In this document: positions 1-10,856 of the stretch, piece after piece | Layout of the letters: each line of letters begins with the position of its first letter | Numbering within the stretch: the first letter of the stretch is position 1 | DNA from: Eutreptiella sp. 'Long Island Sound 2002' | Taxonomy: Eukaryota > Euglenozoa > Euglenophyceae > Eutreptiales > Eutreptiaceae | Assembly: GCA_964036045.1 (NCBI GenBank) | Contig: OZ038380.1 | Coordinates: 168,426,535 to 168,490,534, forward strand | Length of the DNA: 64,000 nt | Reading direction: 5' to 3' | Notes under the pieces: model-generated | Seen by the model: only the letters and a program-made list of their open reading frames with translations | Databases searched by the model: none | Told to the model about the DNA's origin: nothing | Position numbers and translations under genes: made by a program

Positions 1-1091
1 TAGCGAGTTAAACTGATTTCCTCTTGGACTGTTACCCTTGTGCTTTTTGTGCCCCAGGATTATCATCCGGCATGGCACCCACGAATTGTTTGCAACCATC
101 CGCAATTCACGATTGAACATTTGTAGACGACATTTCCATCTTGCTATCCGGCGTGTTGCATGACCTCGCGATTACGTCACATGCGCCGCACCAACGCCGA
201 AGGTGGTGCTAGTCCATAACGCATTCGCCAAGTAGTTATTGAATGTGCAAGAGTCCTAAACGCGACTAGGTTGTACTCATGTTGCATGACATACTACCAT
301 TCACTTTGGTGCATTCTTGGACACCATTCTCCCCATCGCTGCCGTGTGCAGTATCAAAGCGAAGCTATGTGCTACGTCTTGGTCTAGCCGGCCTATGGTT
401 GGTTAAGAGCCCGTGCGTAGCCATGAATGCCGGCGATTTTGAGTTGGGAAGCCTCAACCTTGCTACATACCGACCCTCATGTCCACATTAATCCAAGGAT
501 AGTGGCATGCTTCGGCGTTGATCGCAATTCATGTTGAATTGCTCATGGCTGCTTGATAGCCCATTGAACCGTTCATCACTTGAATTGAAGAAGCTGCTTT
601 TGGTGCCTCCTTGCACACTTGACACCACAATCAACAACATTCAAGTCTCCTTGTAATAATTGAGAGCACGGTTCAACTTCACGCGTGAAACCATTCGATC
701 ACCTTGGTTGAAAGTTGTTTCACCAGTTGAAGGCACTTTAGGGGCTCTTGGAAGCCAATTGGTGCTTGTGAGGCTACAACCAAGTTGAGTGGGGGGCATT
801 GCGCGTTCTCATGTAGCTATTGCGCACGGGAATGGCGTGCTTGTTGCTACGAGCTTGATCCAACACAACTTTACACTTTGAATACCATTTTGGAGAATCA
901 AGGGATTTTAGCCGGCAAAACGTCGCATATATTGGAATATTGTTGTTGCCCGATGATTTATTAGAAAAAAGGGGTCACAAAGTTGCTTTGTGGAACCAGG
1001 GAACTCATATCGCTTTGCTCACGTGGATCACCAATTGTATAGTATGTCGTATGTATGGTATCTTGAGTGTCGTAAACTAGGGAGAACAGGT
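1..1091. other. No gene recognised
   Basis: About 1.1 kb of mixed-composition DNA upstream of the first repeat block. The longest open frame (279-491, + strand, 70 codons) has no recognisable motif, and I see no splice-site-bounded coding segment. A poly-G run begins at about 1092 and marks the start of the repeat region. Confidence 0.6.
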
Positions 1092-1209
1092 AGGGGGGGG
1101 GGGGGGGTACTTTTCAGGTCCGTGTTGGGCCCGTGTTAACACAACACATGAGGGGGTGGGGGGGTACTTTTCACCGCCTGTGTTGGGGCCGTGTTAACAC
1201 GTCCAATAG
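1092..1209 (+). repeat. Dimeric dispersed repeat, copy 1
   Basis: Two head-to-tail, diverged ~55-bp units. Each starts with a poly-G run leading into GGGGTACTTTTCA, continues through a GTGTTGG segment and ends at the perfect palindrome GTGTTAACAC. The same dimer, in the same orientation, recurs at 4501-4611, so the two copies bracket the pentanucleotide arrays and the LINE fragment. Function unknown; they could be the ends of a larger mobile or satellite unit. Confidence 0.75.
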
Positions 1210-1217
1210 GTACGTGG

Positions 1218-1556
1218 TACGTGTTGTGTGTTGTGTTGTGTTGTTTTCCTTTTGTGTTACGTTGTGTTGTGTTGTGTTGTGTCATTCCTTGTTTTGTTTT
1301 GAGTTTTTTTCTTGTGTCATTTTGTGCAGTGTGCTTGTTTTTTATTTTGTTATGTTGTGTTGTGTTGTGTTGTGTTGTGTTGTGTTGTGTTGTGTTGTGT
1401 TGTGTTGTGTTGTGTTGTGTTGTGTTGTGTTATGTTGTTTTGTGTTGTGTTGTGTTGTGTTGTGTTGTGTTGTGTTGTGTTGTGTTGTGTTGTGTTGTGT
1501 TGTGTTGTGTTGTGTTGTGTTGTGTTGTGTTGTGTTATGTTGTGTTGTGTTGTGTT
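1218..1556. repeat. GTGTT pentanucleotide array (left arm)
   Basis: Degenerate at first (1218-1335, with T-rich interruptions) and then an almost pure tandem array of GTGTT from about 1338 to 1556. A few ATGTT and TTTGT variants occur. It is followed four bases later by its reverse complement. Confidence 0.95.
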
Positions 1557-1560
1557 GACA

Positions 1561-1735
1561 AAACAACACAACACAACACAACACAACACAACACAAAACA
1601 ACACAACATAACACAACACAACACAACACAACACAACACAACACAACACAACACAACACAACACAACACAACACAACACAACACAACACAACACAACACA
1701 ACACAACACAACACAACACAACACAACACAACACA
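1561..1735. repeat. AACAC pentanucleotide array (right arm)
   Basis: A nearly pure AACAC array, the reverse complement of the preceding GTGTT array and separated from it by only a few bases (around GACAA). Together they could fold into a hairpin with a stem of roughly 170 bp. The open frames across both arrays are products of the 15-bp codon periodicity and are not genes. Confidence 0.95.
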
Positions 1736-1736
1736 T

Positions 1737-3206
1737 ACAATCCTCACCCCCAACCACCAGTTTCGCTTCCTTACTCTCCCCACATCCCAAGATATTTCCA
1801 AACCCACCAAGTCTCTCTCCATACCCGACACGGCCAACTTCCCTTTTCCTTTCACTAGCACCACAACCACTCAAAATTTCATTCAATTTACCCTGAAAAA
1901 CAATCTTTCTCCCCCAAACCCTCAACACCTGCACTACCGGGGGTGCCACGATCTTTTAGACGCACTCGACGCCTACCCTAACGCTACGATTGCCTACACC
2001 GACGGGTCGGATGACCCCACAGCTAACACGCCATCGGGCGCCGCCATCACCTTCAACACTACACCGCCAACAACCATCTGCAACACATCACCGGTAAAAG
2101 GATCTTACCCAGCAGAAATTTATGCCATTATACTGTTTACCTACCTCCAACACCTCGACACTCTCTCTCAACCAATCATTTTTGCCATTGACAACCTGTC
2201 GGTTTGCTCCACACTCCACCAAATACAACAATTCAAAACTAAACCCTTCGCTTCTAACGCTAATTGCTTCGCACTTTGGTACAACTATATTTGGGAATTT
2301 CTTCACAACACCCACCTTCACATAATTTTCACTTGGATCAAAGGACACGCTGACTTCGCTGGCAATGAACACTCTGACAAAATTTCTAAATGGATATCAC
2401 TCAACCTCCACCAACACCTAGAACACCACAACCCCGACGCTTTTCACTTCATATACCACAATCATACACCACTGCCAGGACGCATTACACGCAAAACTGT
2501 CAAACACCTACTTCCAAGCCATAAACACAACAACATTCACCTACCTTCTAGCACCGACTTCTACGCCCACACATCGTGGTTTTCCAGATTACCTTTTAAA
2601 TGGACTAACGGACTGTACTGTTGCACCGGTTTTCTCCCCCATTACAAACTCAACACATATCAATGCCCCAAATGCCACACTCATCACCCCCTCGACCCCA
2701 TAACAACGGTGACCGAATGCGACACAGCGAAACCTGTTCGTGACCTATTTTTTGAGGTCTGGCAACAACCCTTCAAACAAACGGTCATCGACTGGTGGCT
2801 ACATGCATCCAAAGGAGAAAGAAGAAACTACATCCGCACGCTCATTCCCAACTCACTCAGTAATTCACTAAGAGCAATCCCACCCAACACTCCATACTTC
2901 CAACACCTACAAAACCTGAAAACAGCCTTTAAACACAGAAGAAAACGACTCAAAACAGCACTGCAAGAGACACAAACCTGGCTCAGACAAAACCCAATTA
3001 ACGATCTGCACTTACTCCAACCAGATTCCGAAGACAACCCATGGAACAACCAATACTCCATCTACAGCACTTCGTCTCACAACCCCACCTTGTTGACCTA
3101 CCCAAAAAGGACAAACACAACAGTCACCAATAAACACCCCCACAAACACAGACACGTTCACAGCAAAAACAAAAAAACCAAATCCCAACTACTTAATTTA
3201 CAGTAA
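1737..3206 (+). CDS. LINE ORF2 C-terminal fragment: RNase H plus CCHC-like zinc finger
   Basis: About 490 codons open from the end of the AACAC array to TAA at 3204. The reading frame runs upstream into the array, so no start is assignable and the endonuclease and RT domains are missing. The RNase H domain shows its four acidic positions: Asp in YTDGS (codon at 2001), Glu in PAEIYA (2115), Asp in AIDN (2190), and the WIKGHADFAGNEHSD motif (2334-2378) carrying the last Asp (2376). A zinc-finger-like segment follows, CPKC at 2664-2675, then two His and a Cys at 2718, as at the C-termini of many LINE ORF2 proteins. The tail is basic and Lys/His/Asn-rich. Base use is strikingly A- and C-rich, unlike the GC-rich exons elsewhere in the window. 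RNase H would remove the RNA strand during target-primed reverse transcription. The copy is incapable of its own retrotransposition. Confidence 0.85.
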   Translation, partial: TILTPNHQFRFLTLPTSQDISKPTKSLSIPDTANFPFPFTSTTTTQNFIQFTLKNNLSPPNPQHLHYRGCHDLLDALDAYPNATIAYTDGSDDPTANTPSGAAITFNTTPPTTICNTSPVKGSYPAEIYAIILFTYLQHLDTLSQPIIFAIDNLSVCSTLHQIQQFKTKPFASNANCFALWYNYIWEFLHNTHLHIIFTWIKGHADFAGNEHSDKISKWISLNLHQHLEHHNPDAFHFIYHNHTPLPGRITRKTVKHLLPSHKHNNIHLPSSTDFYAHTSWFSRLPFKWTNGLYCCTGFLPHYKLNTYQCPKCHTHHPLDPITTVTECDTAKPVRDLFFEVWQQPFKQTVIDWWLHASKGERRNYIRTLIPNSLSNSLRAIPPNTPYFQHLQNLKTAFKHRRKRLKTALQETQTWLRQNPINDLHLLQPDSEDNPWNNQYSIYSTSSHNPTLLTYPKRTNTTVTNKHPHKHRHVHSKNKKTKSQLLNLQ

Positions 3207-3942
3207 CTACCCACTTAGGAACACGTTACCCTAAAAAAGCCTTCGCGAAAAGAAACTATGCTCCGCAAGCGACTGGGGGGTTTCTGCCCCGCTTTGGTCT
3301 CCGGGTGACGAGTTTCTCCCCCCCTCTTTTTCTTTTTTCTTTTTGTCTTTCTTTCTGTCCTCCTCATCTTCACCACCTGCGATCTGCACCCCCCCCCCCC
3401 CCGACACCAGCTGACAGATCGATGAGATGGGACCACGTCAGCACTTTTTTGATGCTCTCTTCCAGCTCCGTCTCGCACACCTTCCAGTCAATCATCCAAT
3501 TTACAGCCTTTTTCCCAGCCACTGCTGTCATGTGGTACCTCGGCATTCACTGGTGGTATGAACCAGAAGGTTTTGGATACTATCATTGCTGGTTCTGGAT
3601 ACCGGAACCTCGCGAGCCGTCCCCGGAAGTCCTGTGGTACCTGGATTAAAAGAACACAGCATTCCAGTGCTCCGAGCCCTTACGCTGCATGCCAACAGAT
3701 TGATAAAGTACCCTGAGATCCTCGTTCCCGTCTCCTTGAACATTGAAGTTGGCCTGTGAGTCCCTTAGCCTGTGAGGTCAATTTGAAACCGGCAACAGCT
3801 CAATTACTACGGTAAGAACACCTCAGCCACCACTCGGTTCTCAGAACTTTCCGAACGCTTCTGAAGTCAGTGGTCACTTAACTGGAGGTCCCCTGATGTT
3901 CTAAGGCCGGGACTATTTGTTTGTTTCTGACTTCTATATATA

Positions 3943-3961
3943 TATATATAAATATATATAG
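3943..3961. repeat. Short TA dinucleotide run
   Basis: A TA-rich microsatellite of about 19 bp in the non-coding part downstream of the LINE fragment. The surrounding 3207-4197 stretch contains several open frames but none with a motif I trust. Confidence 0.8.
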
Positions 3962-4197
3962 AGTCCCTTTTTTTTTTCTCGATTCGTCTTGCGTCATAAC
4001 ACCAACCACAGGGCTAATGGCGAAGCCACAGCCCACAGTAACCAGGCCTTTGGTGCATATTGGGGCAGGGTCACACCCCCTGAGTTACTGTACATATGGC
4101 TGCTGTCCTTCGATGAACTTCGGCTCGCCATGAACGCTCACTTGCCCGTGGTTAGGCCGCTTTTGTGTTATGCTCGCCGGGGGGCAACCCCCATGCA

Positions 4198-4463
4198 CCA
4201 AAAAAACACAACACAACACAAAACAACACAACACAACACAAAACAACACAACACAACACAACACAACACAACACAACACAACACAACACAACACAACACA
4301 ACACAACACAACACAACACAACACAACACAACACAACACAACACAACACAAAACAACACAACACAACACAACACAACACAACACAACACAACACAACACA
4401 ACACAACACAACACAACACAACACAACACAACACAACACAACACAACACAACACAACACAACA
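4198..4463. repeat. AACAC pentanucleotide array, second block
   Basis: About 265 bp of AACAC with occasional AAAAC variants, in the same orientation as 1561-1735. It runs into the second copy of the dimeric repeat after a 37-bp unique stretch. Confidence 0.95.
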
Positions 4464-4500
4464 AAAAATCTGCGGGTTCGTGTGTTGCCATAGGGGGGAC

Positions 4501-4611
4501 AGAGGGGGGGGGGGGTACTTTTCAGGTCCGTGTTGGGCCTGTGTTAACACAACACAGGAGGGGGTGGGGGGGTACTTTCTACCTCTGTGTTGGCCGGCCG
4601 TGTTAACACGC
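4501..4611 (+). repeat. Dimeric dispersed repeat, copy 2
   Basis: A direct-orientation copy of 1092-1209, again two units each ending in the palindrome GTGTTAACAC. Small substitutions separate it from copy 1, for example in the middle of the second unit (TCTACCTC instead of TCACCGCC), so the copies are not freshly duplicated. Confidence 0.75.
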
Positions 4612-4997
4612 CCGTTCTCCTAGGCATTGGGCTCAAAAACATGGATTCATGAAGATTGCGACCGCTTTTGTGACGATCCCGCCTCATTGTTGCATTTGCC
4701 TTTACATCCTTTCGGTGGCCTCATTCATGTCCAATATTCACACAATGGTCTATCCGCGGTCATAGAAGCGTTCACCCACAGAAGCAAAATTTCCTCCCGG
4801 AAAAAGTAGAAAATTACTATGGCCAAGGATACGGCTTAGTCATAGAGCTCTTGCCTTTTTTCCCGAAGGTTTCAAGTTGATGTCTTTGTCGCGGTCGCCC
4901 TGATGTAGGTTCACTGCTGTGCAATGCAATGCAATGCAATGCGTTTTTGATTTTAGTTGTTGTTTTCTTCACGCAATGCTACGAGTCTGTGCCATAG
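4612..4997. other. No gene; short GCAAT repeat and probable intron end
   Basis: Non-coding DNA. A GCAAT pentamer is repeated about four times at 4920-4941. A T-rich stretch then leads to a possible splice acceptor (CCATAG) ending at 4997, just before the next coding segment. Confidence 0.45.
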
Positions 4998-5677
4998 GGA
5001 GCCGCACGCTGCCCGCCAAATACCGGGCCACACAAGCTGCACGAGGTGTCTTGACATGGAGTCTCATCGCCCACGAATGGCGCGATAAGGCACCCCATAA
5101 GACACGTTGGTTCAAGGAGAACTTTGCGTTCGTTGACGCTCCATCCCACTGGTCCGAGCAAGGGCAAGTGATGCAAAGCGAAATCAAAGCCGACCTCGAC
5201 CAACTCTTGCACACTGATTGGACATACAATCGCAATGCCTACTGGCCCGATGTCCTAGCGTCCCACGACATGGCCTTTGGTGCGATATACGAGGGCAAGT
5301 CTGCCGGGCTTGTGGGCTCCATTGGAAAGATGACAGGCATGCTGCCCAACTTGTCAAGCAAGACGGACGAGAAGGAGGAGATTGCCAAACAACTGTCCGA
5401 CCTGCGAACGGCGGTGGAATGGGCCGAGAAGACCGAGGCGGTGTACACGACGATTTTCGATCAAAAGTTCAAGTTGGAGCGGGAGGTTTGGGAGCCGTTC
5501 GAGAGAGAGAAGATCCTGGCCGGGCTGATCCAAATGTATTTGGAATTCATCCAAACGGTGCCACAAGAGTTCAAGGTAAAGGTCAAACGCGAGCTTGAGT
5601 ACCACCTTTTCGCGTTGCGGCGAATGGTTTTCGATTGTCCAAATGTTAAGCGGGCTTTCCCCACTTTCATGGCCTAG
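4998..5677 (+). CDS. 3' exon of an unrecognised protein
   Basis: Open frame of about 226 codons ending in TAG at 5675. It has the look of true coding sequence: balanced composition, many Trp, Lys and Glu, and helical stretches such as EIAKQLSDLRTAVEWAEK. I place the 5' edge after the CAG-like acceptor at 4997, with the first full codon at 5000. An internal ATG start at 4979 is possible but lies in T-rich, intron-like sequence. No domain recognised: no signal peptide or membrane segment, and a largely charged, alpha-helical C-terminal half (from about residue 130). Upstream exons were not found. It is probably the last exon of a soluble protein. Confidence 0.6.
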
Positions 5678-8600
5678 CTGCCTGCATGCCTATGTGGCAC
5701 TTGCTACAGCATTGGCACCTCGGCCCTTGCTCCCGCCACTTGCCGCTGATGTGGCATACCTCCACAGAGCCCTTCCGCCTAATGTTCCAGCCAATGGCTG
5801 TGCCATGCCAGTGCAGAGGCTGCAGGCCTCTGCAGATTCCTGCACGTAGTCTCTGACAAATATGAACTGTGCGGTCTGGGTGGGTGTGTTGGTGTGCTGC
5901 ACGTGTGTGCTGCAAGTTTGGCAGGTTGGAGGCGGGCGTTGAACACAAGTATATATCCGAAGCGATGTCGATTGAGCATCATCCCTTGGATTCTAAGCAT
6001 TCGTGCAAGCAGAAGTAGTTTCAGCCCCGGACCCCCAACAGGGCTCTGTCATGCTGAAAGTTTGGCACCGCTGAGTGTGACCGTCTGGTGGCACTCCTGT
6101 GTCATACTTCAGACGCAGGTGCGAGGGCAGCGGGAAAGGGCGTACAGCAGGGAGTACATGCAGTTGTGTGCTCAGGCACTCTTCCCGGCATGCTCCTCGA
6201 GCTTCACAGCAAGGCTCAGATTCATCATCCGCAAACGCTTAGAAAAATGCAATTGGTGGACCAGGGTGCTCTCAACGCCCCTCCCCCTTTGGCGTCACGC
6301 AGGGCCAGCAATAGGACTTAGGACCGCGAGGTATGGCACGGGTGCCATCCAAACATCACACAAATGTGTCTCAGGCTGCGGGCCGAAACATTTTAGCGTA
6401 TCATTCACAGTTCTGAAGATGATGCAAATGTGAGTGATCGTGTTATGCATACCGTGCCTGCCTGTATTTCAAGTGTGACAGGGGAGCTGTTGCAGGCATC
6501 TCACTGGATCAGGGAAAGACCCCCCCCCCCCGCACCCCCTGTACTGTCGCATCCCCACCCCCTCCCTTGCCCCCCATCCCCCCGTCCGGGGGGTGGCAAG
6601 CATCACGGGCGCCCGGAGGACCCCACTCAGCAGGGGGAGCCATGGGAGTCATTGATGGGGAGACCTTAGTTCCTTCTCCCCCTTGGCATAATGCATGCGC
6701 CGGGGATCCCTCCTTTGCATCCGCGTTTTGGCCCTTCATAGCCCTCTGCCAGGGCAAGGCTTACGCTTGAAGGGGCCGGGGGAAGCCCCTCCCGATCTTT
6801 GAGGCTACGGATCACGACTGTTCTGTCTACCTTCAACGGTGCTCCAACTGGTTTGTCCCTGCCAGAAAATGCCTCTGAACCACTTGTCCAACCACTGGTA
6901 ACCGCTTTGGCACCCACTCTTGACTGAACAACCCCCTCCTGCAGTGTAACGGGCTGTGCAAGGTGTGGGCTAGGCTAGGTAGCTCCCCTGCCAGAGAAGA
7001 GCCTCTGCATCCTCCTCCTCGTTGTGCACATTGCCAGCCAGATGGTCATCTGTGTTGTCTGTGGTTGGTGTTGTCCAGCGCAGGTCACTCGCTCCCCTTC
7101 CGTGCGGCAGGTGAAGTGCGCTGCAGGTTACATAGCACATTCCACCCGATACACAGCGCTTACAGCCTTTCTACAGCAATAGCCTGCCCAACTGCCAGGC
7201 ACATGCCAGGCACATGCCAGGCAACCAAGGATAGATATGATGCTGTGTCATTATTTCAGTGGGTGCTGGGGAGTACAAAAGCGGCAATGCAAACTGTTGA
7301 CTCCGGAGAGCAGTCTGGCCAAGTGCATAGTGTGTAACTGCCAGTAACTGCCTGTAGCCGCCGTAAATGCCCACATAGAGCAATAAACTAGCAACTGTGT
7401 GTCTAGGGTGCATGTGTATGGAATTGCTGGGCATGACCCCATGAAACTCATCCCATCCCATGCATTGACTATCATCATCAACCACTCCCTCATTGGACTC
7501 CCCGGACGAAGCTACACTTACTGTGAGGGGGTGGATGGGATTGGACTGAGGATTTGGATTTGGATCTGAAGGCCGATGTTAAGCCTCACAGCCTGCCCGG
7601 GGGAGCATGATGGCATCCCCGAAGACTCTGTGTTTCAGCCGACCATGCCATATGGATGCACTCCCAGGGCCTCGACGGCCCCTAGCCTGCAAGGGCAGGG
7701 AGCCAAGGGATTGGCTTCAGAAGCCCAATGCCCCCCTTCCCCCAATTCCCCAGCCCTAGAATGACCACCCAAAATGCTCCATCATGACTGCCCCCCTCCA
7801 AACCAACCCTCCGTGGCCCCTACAACACAAGAATGGGAAGGACGGTCGGACTTTGTCTATGTGTCATATAGATACTCTTTCCCCCCCTACCTGCTATTAG
7901 AAACGTGCACCCTCACAGAAAAAACCTGCCACGAGCGGTACCCTCTTCCTGGGACAGTACAAGGACACAGAGCAACAAGATGAACTGTCAGATATGACAC
8001 AAGGACGTACTTGCCAGGGCCAGTACTGTGAGTCGATCCCAGTGTGGACCAGAAATGCTTGTCCTTTTGGGTGATGCAATCACTGTGGCCATTACCACAG
8101 CCCACTGTACGTGCATTCATGCATGAATACACCTGCAATCGTTGTTAATTTCATACATGCACGTCGCCCTGAGAAGATACACTACATTAGATGCTCTTTC
8201 CTGTGTCTGCAGCTCAACTGCTCTCCACAGTGTTGATCCTTTCAATGACCACATGAGCCTGATAAAATCTGCAGCATGCAAAACACTGTGGCAACTTGGA
8301 TCCTCAAGGTGTCTGCAAAGGCAATAGGTAGTGAGATTGCCAGTCCTGCAAGGGCATACATGGGCACTGGCCACCTTGCATGCCTCACCCATCATTTGCT
8401 GAACTTGGGAAGTGAATGGACAGAATTGGGAATGGGTCCCAGCTTGGGCATAGGGGTAGGGGGACTTGGGAGGGGTAATTTGTTGGCGTCCCTGGATTGA
8501 GCCAATGCAGATCCTGTCGACTGAAGATCCAGGTGACCAAGAACAGGCATGCCAACCAACCCAAAGAGAGATTACAACACCACAAATCAGTCAAAGAGCT

Positions 8601-9019
8601 AACAAATGCTGGTGTCCTATCAAGAAAGGGTCAGCCTGGAAAAGGGGGGGGGGTAAGGCATAAGTGCATCTTTATTCTTTATGCCAAACCTGGTTGAACC
8701 TCAGGACACACACTGTGTCTGAAACAGAAAACAGAGCAACATGACTGCAGTTCGTCAGACAATCACAGTCAGTAGCTGTCAGTCAGACATCAGCAATCAG
8801 TGTCGCATAAAGACACCATGCATTACCGGCATGGTGCACACATGGTCTTGGTTTTAATTACAATCCTTCCTTCAGATCCAATCACTGTGAAGCACTCTAC
8901 TGTCAGCGAGATGAAACGAAATCGAAAAACAACGTGACAACTGCATCTCTACTTGTGCGCACAGAACTTCATGGGTGGGATGTGGGGTTGATCTATGACA
9001 CAACTCACGCTTGCTACAG
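5678..9019. other. No confident gene (3.3 kb)
   Basis: Non-coding or undeciphered. It contains a poly-C run near 6520-6530, a C-rich stretch at 6540-6600, a short GGCACATGCCA duplication near 7197-7220 and a poly-G run at 8646. An open stretch at about 6742-6927 (+) ending in TGA could be a small terminal exon but has no recognisable motif. At 8761-8786 lies AATCACAGTCAGTAGCT plus nine more bases, a 26-bp segment that recurs with one change at 33614-33639. Confidence 0.5.
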
Positions 9020-9265
9020 ATGACGTTGTTCTCGAGTCGCAAAGAATGGCAGATGTGCAAATTACCGTTGCCAACGCAGGCGACAGCAGAGATATTGTTT
9101 TGCGGTCTGGTTGGAAGAATGACGGTGCCAAAGTCAAGCAGCGGGTGCGGGTCGAGTTCCACTTGACAGACGATTTTTTGTTGCTCGATGAGGCGACCAT
9201 GAATGAGGTGGATCCAAGCAACCTGGTATCTGGAACGACGTACTTTGTTTCCATCCCCCTTGCAG
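9020..9265 (+). CDS. Internal exon of an unrecognised protein
   Basis: Coding segment of 82 codons bounded by a good acceptor (GCTACAG, ending 9019) and a donor (GCAG|GTATGATG, GT at 9266-9267). In frame it reads as an acidic, beta-rich protein containing ADVQITVANAGDSRD and VRVEFHLTDDFLLLDEA. The exon ends in phase 1. No family recognised. The flanking introns carry no coding signal, and the downstream intron contains the GTGCT/GTGTT array. Confidence 0.5.
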
Positions 9266-9775
9266 GTATGATGCATAATCCGCTTTGTTGGTGCTGGCCA
9301 AATCAATCCAGCCTGCATCAACACCTACCTTCAAAGTAGTGGTTGGGCTAGTGCTGGATTCTGGCACCTCCCAACAAAACCCACTGGTACAACCATTGTT
9401 TTGTTGAAGTAGCATCTACGTCTGCAAGGCGGTCTGCCAGCTGATGCGCCAGACCTACAGGCTGCTTGTGCTGAAATGGGGTTTGGGGACGGGAATTACC
9501 AGAACTTTCGAAAATGTGATGTTCAATGTTTCGTCTCCCTATTCTGTTGCTTGTCCGGGGACTGCAGGATGTTGGATGCATCCTCAAATCTGAAAGGGAT
9601 GTTGCGCTTTCTGCCGCCTCCCTTGGAAATGCATGACTGGAAAAAAAAATGGATGGATGCCAAGCAGCTATCAGCATATCGTCAAAAAACATGACAAGTG
9701 CACCAGCACAACACTGCAAATACACCACAACGCTGCACAAACATGCCACCTCTGCATGTGCTGATCCAAGTCCTA

Positions 9776-10532
9776 GTGTTGTGCTGTGCTGTGTTGTGCT
9801 GTGCTGTGCTGTGCTGTGTTGTGTTGTGTTGTATTGTGTTGTGCTGTGCTGTGCTGTGTTGCCTTGTGGTGTGTTGTGCTGTGTTGTGTTGTGTTGTGCT
9901 GAGTTGTGTTGTGTTGTGCTGTGTTGTGTTGTGCCGTGCTGTGTTGTGTTGTGTTGTGCTGTGCTGTGCTGCGTTGTGTTGTGCTGTGCTGTGCTGTGTT
10001 GCGTTGTGTTGTATTGTGCTGTGTTGTGCTGTGCTGTGTTGTGCTGTGCGGTGCTGAGCAGTGTTGTGCTGTGTTGTGTTGTGTTGTGTTGTGCTGTGCT
10101 GTGTTGTGCTGTGTTGTATTGTATTGTGTTATGCTGTGTTGTGCTGTGTTGCGTTGTGTTGTGTTGTGCTGTGTTTTGCTGTGCTGCGTTGTGTTGTGCT
10201 GTGCTGTGCTGTGTTGTGTTGTGTTGTGCTGTGCTGTGCTGTGTTGCGTTGTGTTGTGTTGTGCTGTGTTTTTTGCTGAGCAGTGTTGTGCTGTGTTGTG
10301 TTGTGTTGTGTTGTGTTGTGCTGAGCAGTGTTGTGTTGTGTTGTGCTGTGCTGTGTTGTGTTGTGCTGTGCTGTGTTGTGCTGTGTTGTGTTGTGTTATG
10401 TTGTGCTTTTTTTGCTGTGCTGTGTTGTGCTGTGCTGTGCTGTGCTGTGCTGTGCTGTGTTGTGTTGTGTTGTATTGTGCTGTGCTGTGCTGTGTTGCGT
10501 TGTGTTGTGTTGTGCTGTGCTGTGCTGAGCAG
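9776..10532. repeat. GTGCT/GTGTT pentanucleotide array, probably intronic
   Basis: About 757 bp of mixed GTGCT and GTGTT pentamers, with rarer GAGCA and GCGTT variants. It lies between the donor at 9266 and an acceptor at 10647, so it is probably inside an intron. It is related to, but more diverged than, the pure GTGTT array at 1218-1556. The long open frames on both strands are repeat by-products. Confidence 0.9.
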
Positions 10533-10647
10533 CCCCGCTCTCATGCAGGTGTGGACAAACAAGAACGCTCCCTTGGTGGTCCCCTACTGCCGGATGGTGC
10601 TCCGTCTTCAGTTTGGTCATTGTTTCCCTTTTCTTTTTTTTACCCAG

Positions 10648-10856
10648 GATTAACGCCAAGAACGACAACGCAGCCTGGAAAGAATTCTGGAACTTTGTCT
10701 GTGCATCCGCCTTCGAACACAGCTTTGAAGCAGCATTCTCCTGATGCGGAATCGTGGCCACAGTCTTGTTTTTGCGATGGCAGCTCTGTGGTGTACAAGG
10801 ATCCGCAGCACAAGGGGGCAGCACGCCGACGCAAGACAACCCTAGCTCCTGATTAG
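10648..10856 (+). CDS. Possible terminal exon after the pentamer-bearing intron
   Basis: A T-rich tract ends in TACCCAG at 10647, a strong acceptor. Joined in phase to the 9020-9265 exon, the frame stays open for about 69 codons to TAG at 10854; the peptide is basic at its C-terminus (ARRRKTTLAPD). A second frame from the same acceptor gives a shorter but more protein-like peptide (NAAWKEFWNFVCASAFEHS) ending at TGA 10741, which does not match the phase of 9265. The exon is likely; which frame is used is unresolved. Confidence 0.35.

Larger units (their letters stand above)
1736..4200 (+). mobile_element. 5'-truncated LINE-type retrotransposon inserted in an AACAC array
   Basis: An AACAC array ends at 1735 and resumes at about 4201. 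The DNA between holds the C-terminal part of a LINE ORF2 (1737-3206), about 1 kb of non-coding DNA and a run of seven A's just before the array resumes. This fits a 5'-truncated, poly-A-tailed LINE copy that landed in a pre-existing AACAC array. A target duplication cannot be recognised because the target is itself a repeat. Alternatively the pentamers could be part of the element's ends. The 3' boundary is inferred. Confidence 0.5.

Noticed and set aside
1133-1949. Cys/Val/Leu-rich open frames over the GTGTT/AACAC arrays
   Set aside because: A pentamer gives a 15-bp codon cycle with no stops in several frames. The peptides are pure repeat translation.
3540-3771. Leucine-rich-repeat-like peptide and a DTG protease-like triplet downstream of the LINE
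   Set aside because: In one frame ALTLHANRLIKYPEIL resembles an LRR and LVLDTGTS resembles an aspartyl-protease core, but both are single occurrences in a short stop-bounded frame, with competing frames equally open.
1092-4611. LTR retrotransposon with ~115-bp LTRs
   Set aside because: The direct repeats lack TG...CA ends, a primer-binding site and a polypurine tract, and the only coding sequence inside is a LINE RNase H fragment.
9348-10653. 300- to 400-codon frames across the GTGCT/GTGTT array on both strands
   Set aside because: Same cause as the other pentamer arrays; open simultaneously in several frames.
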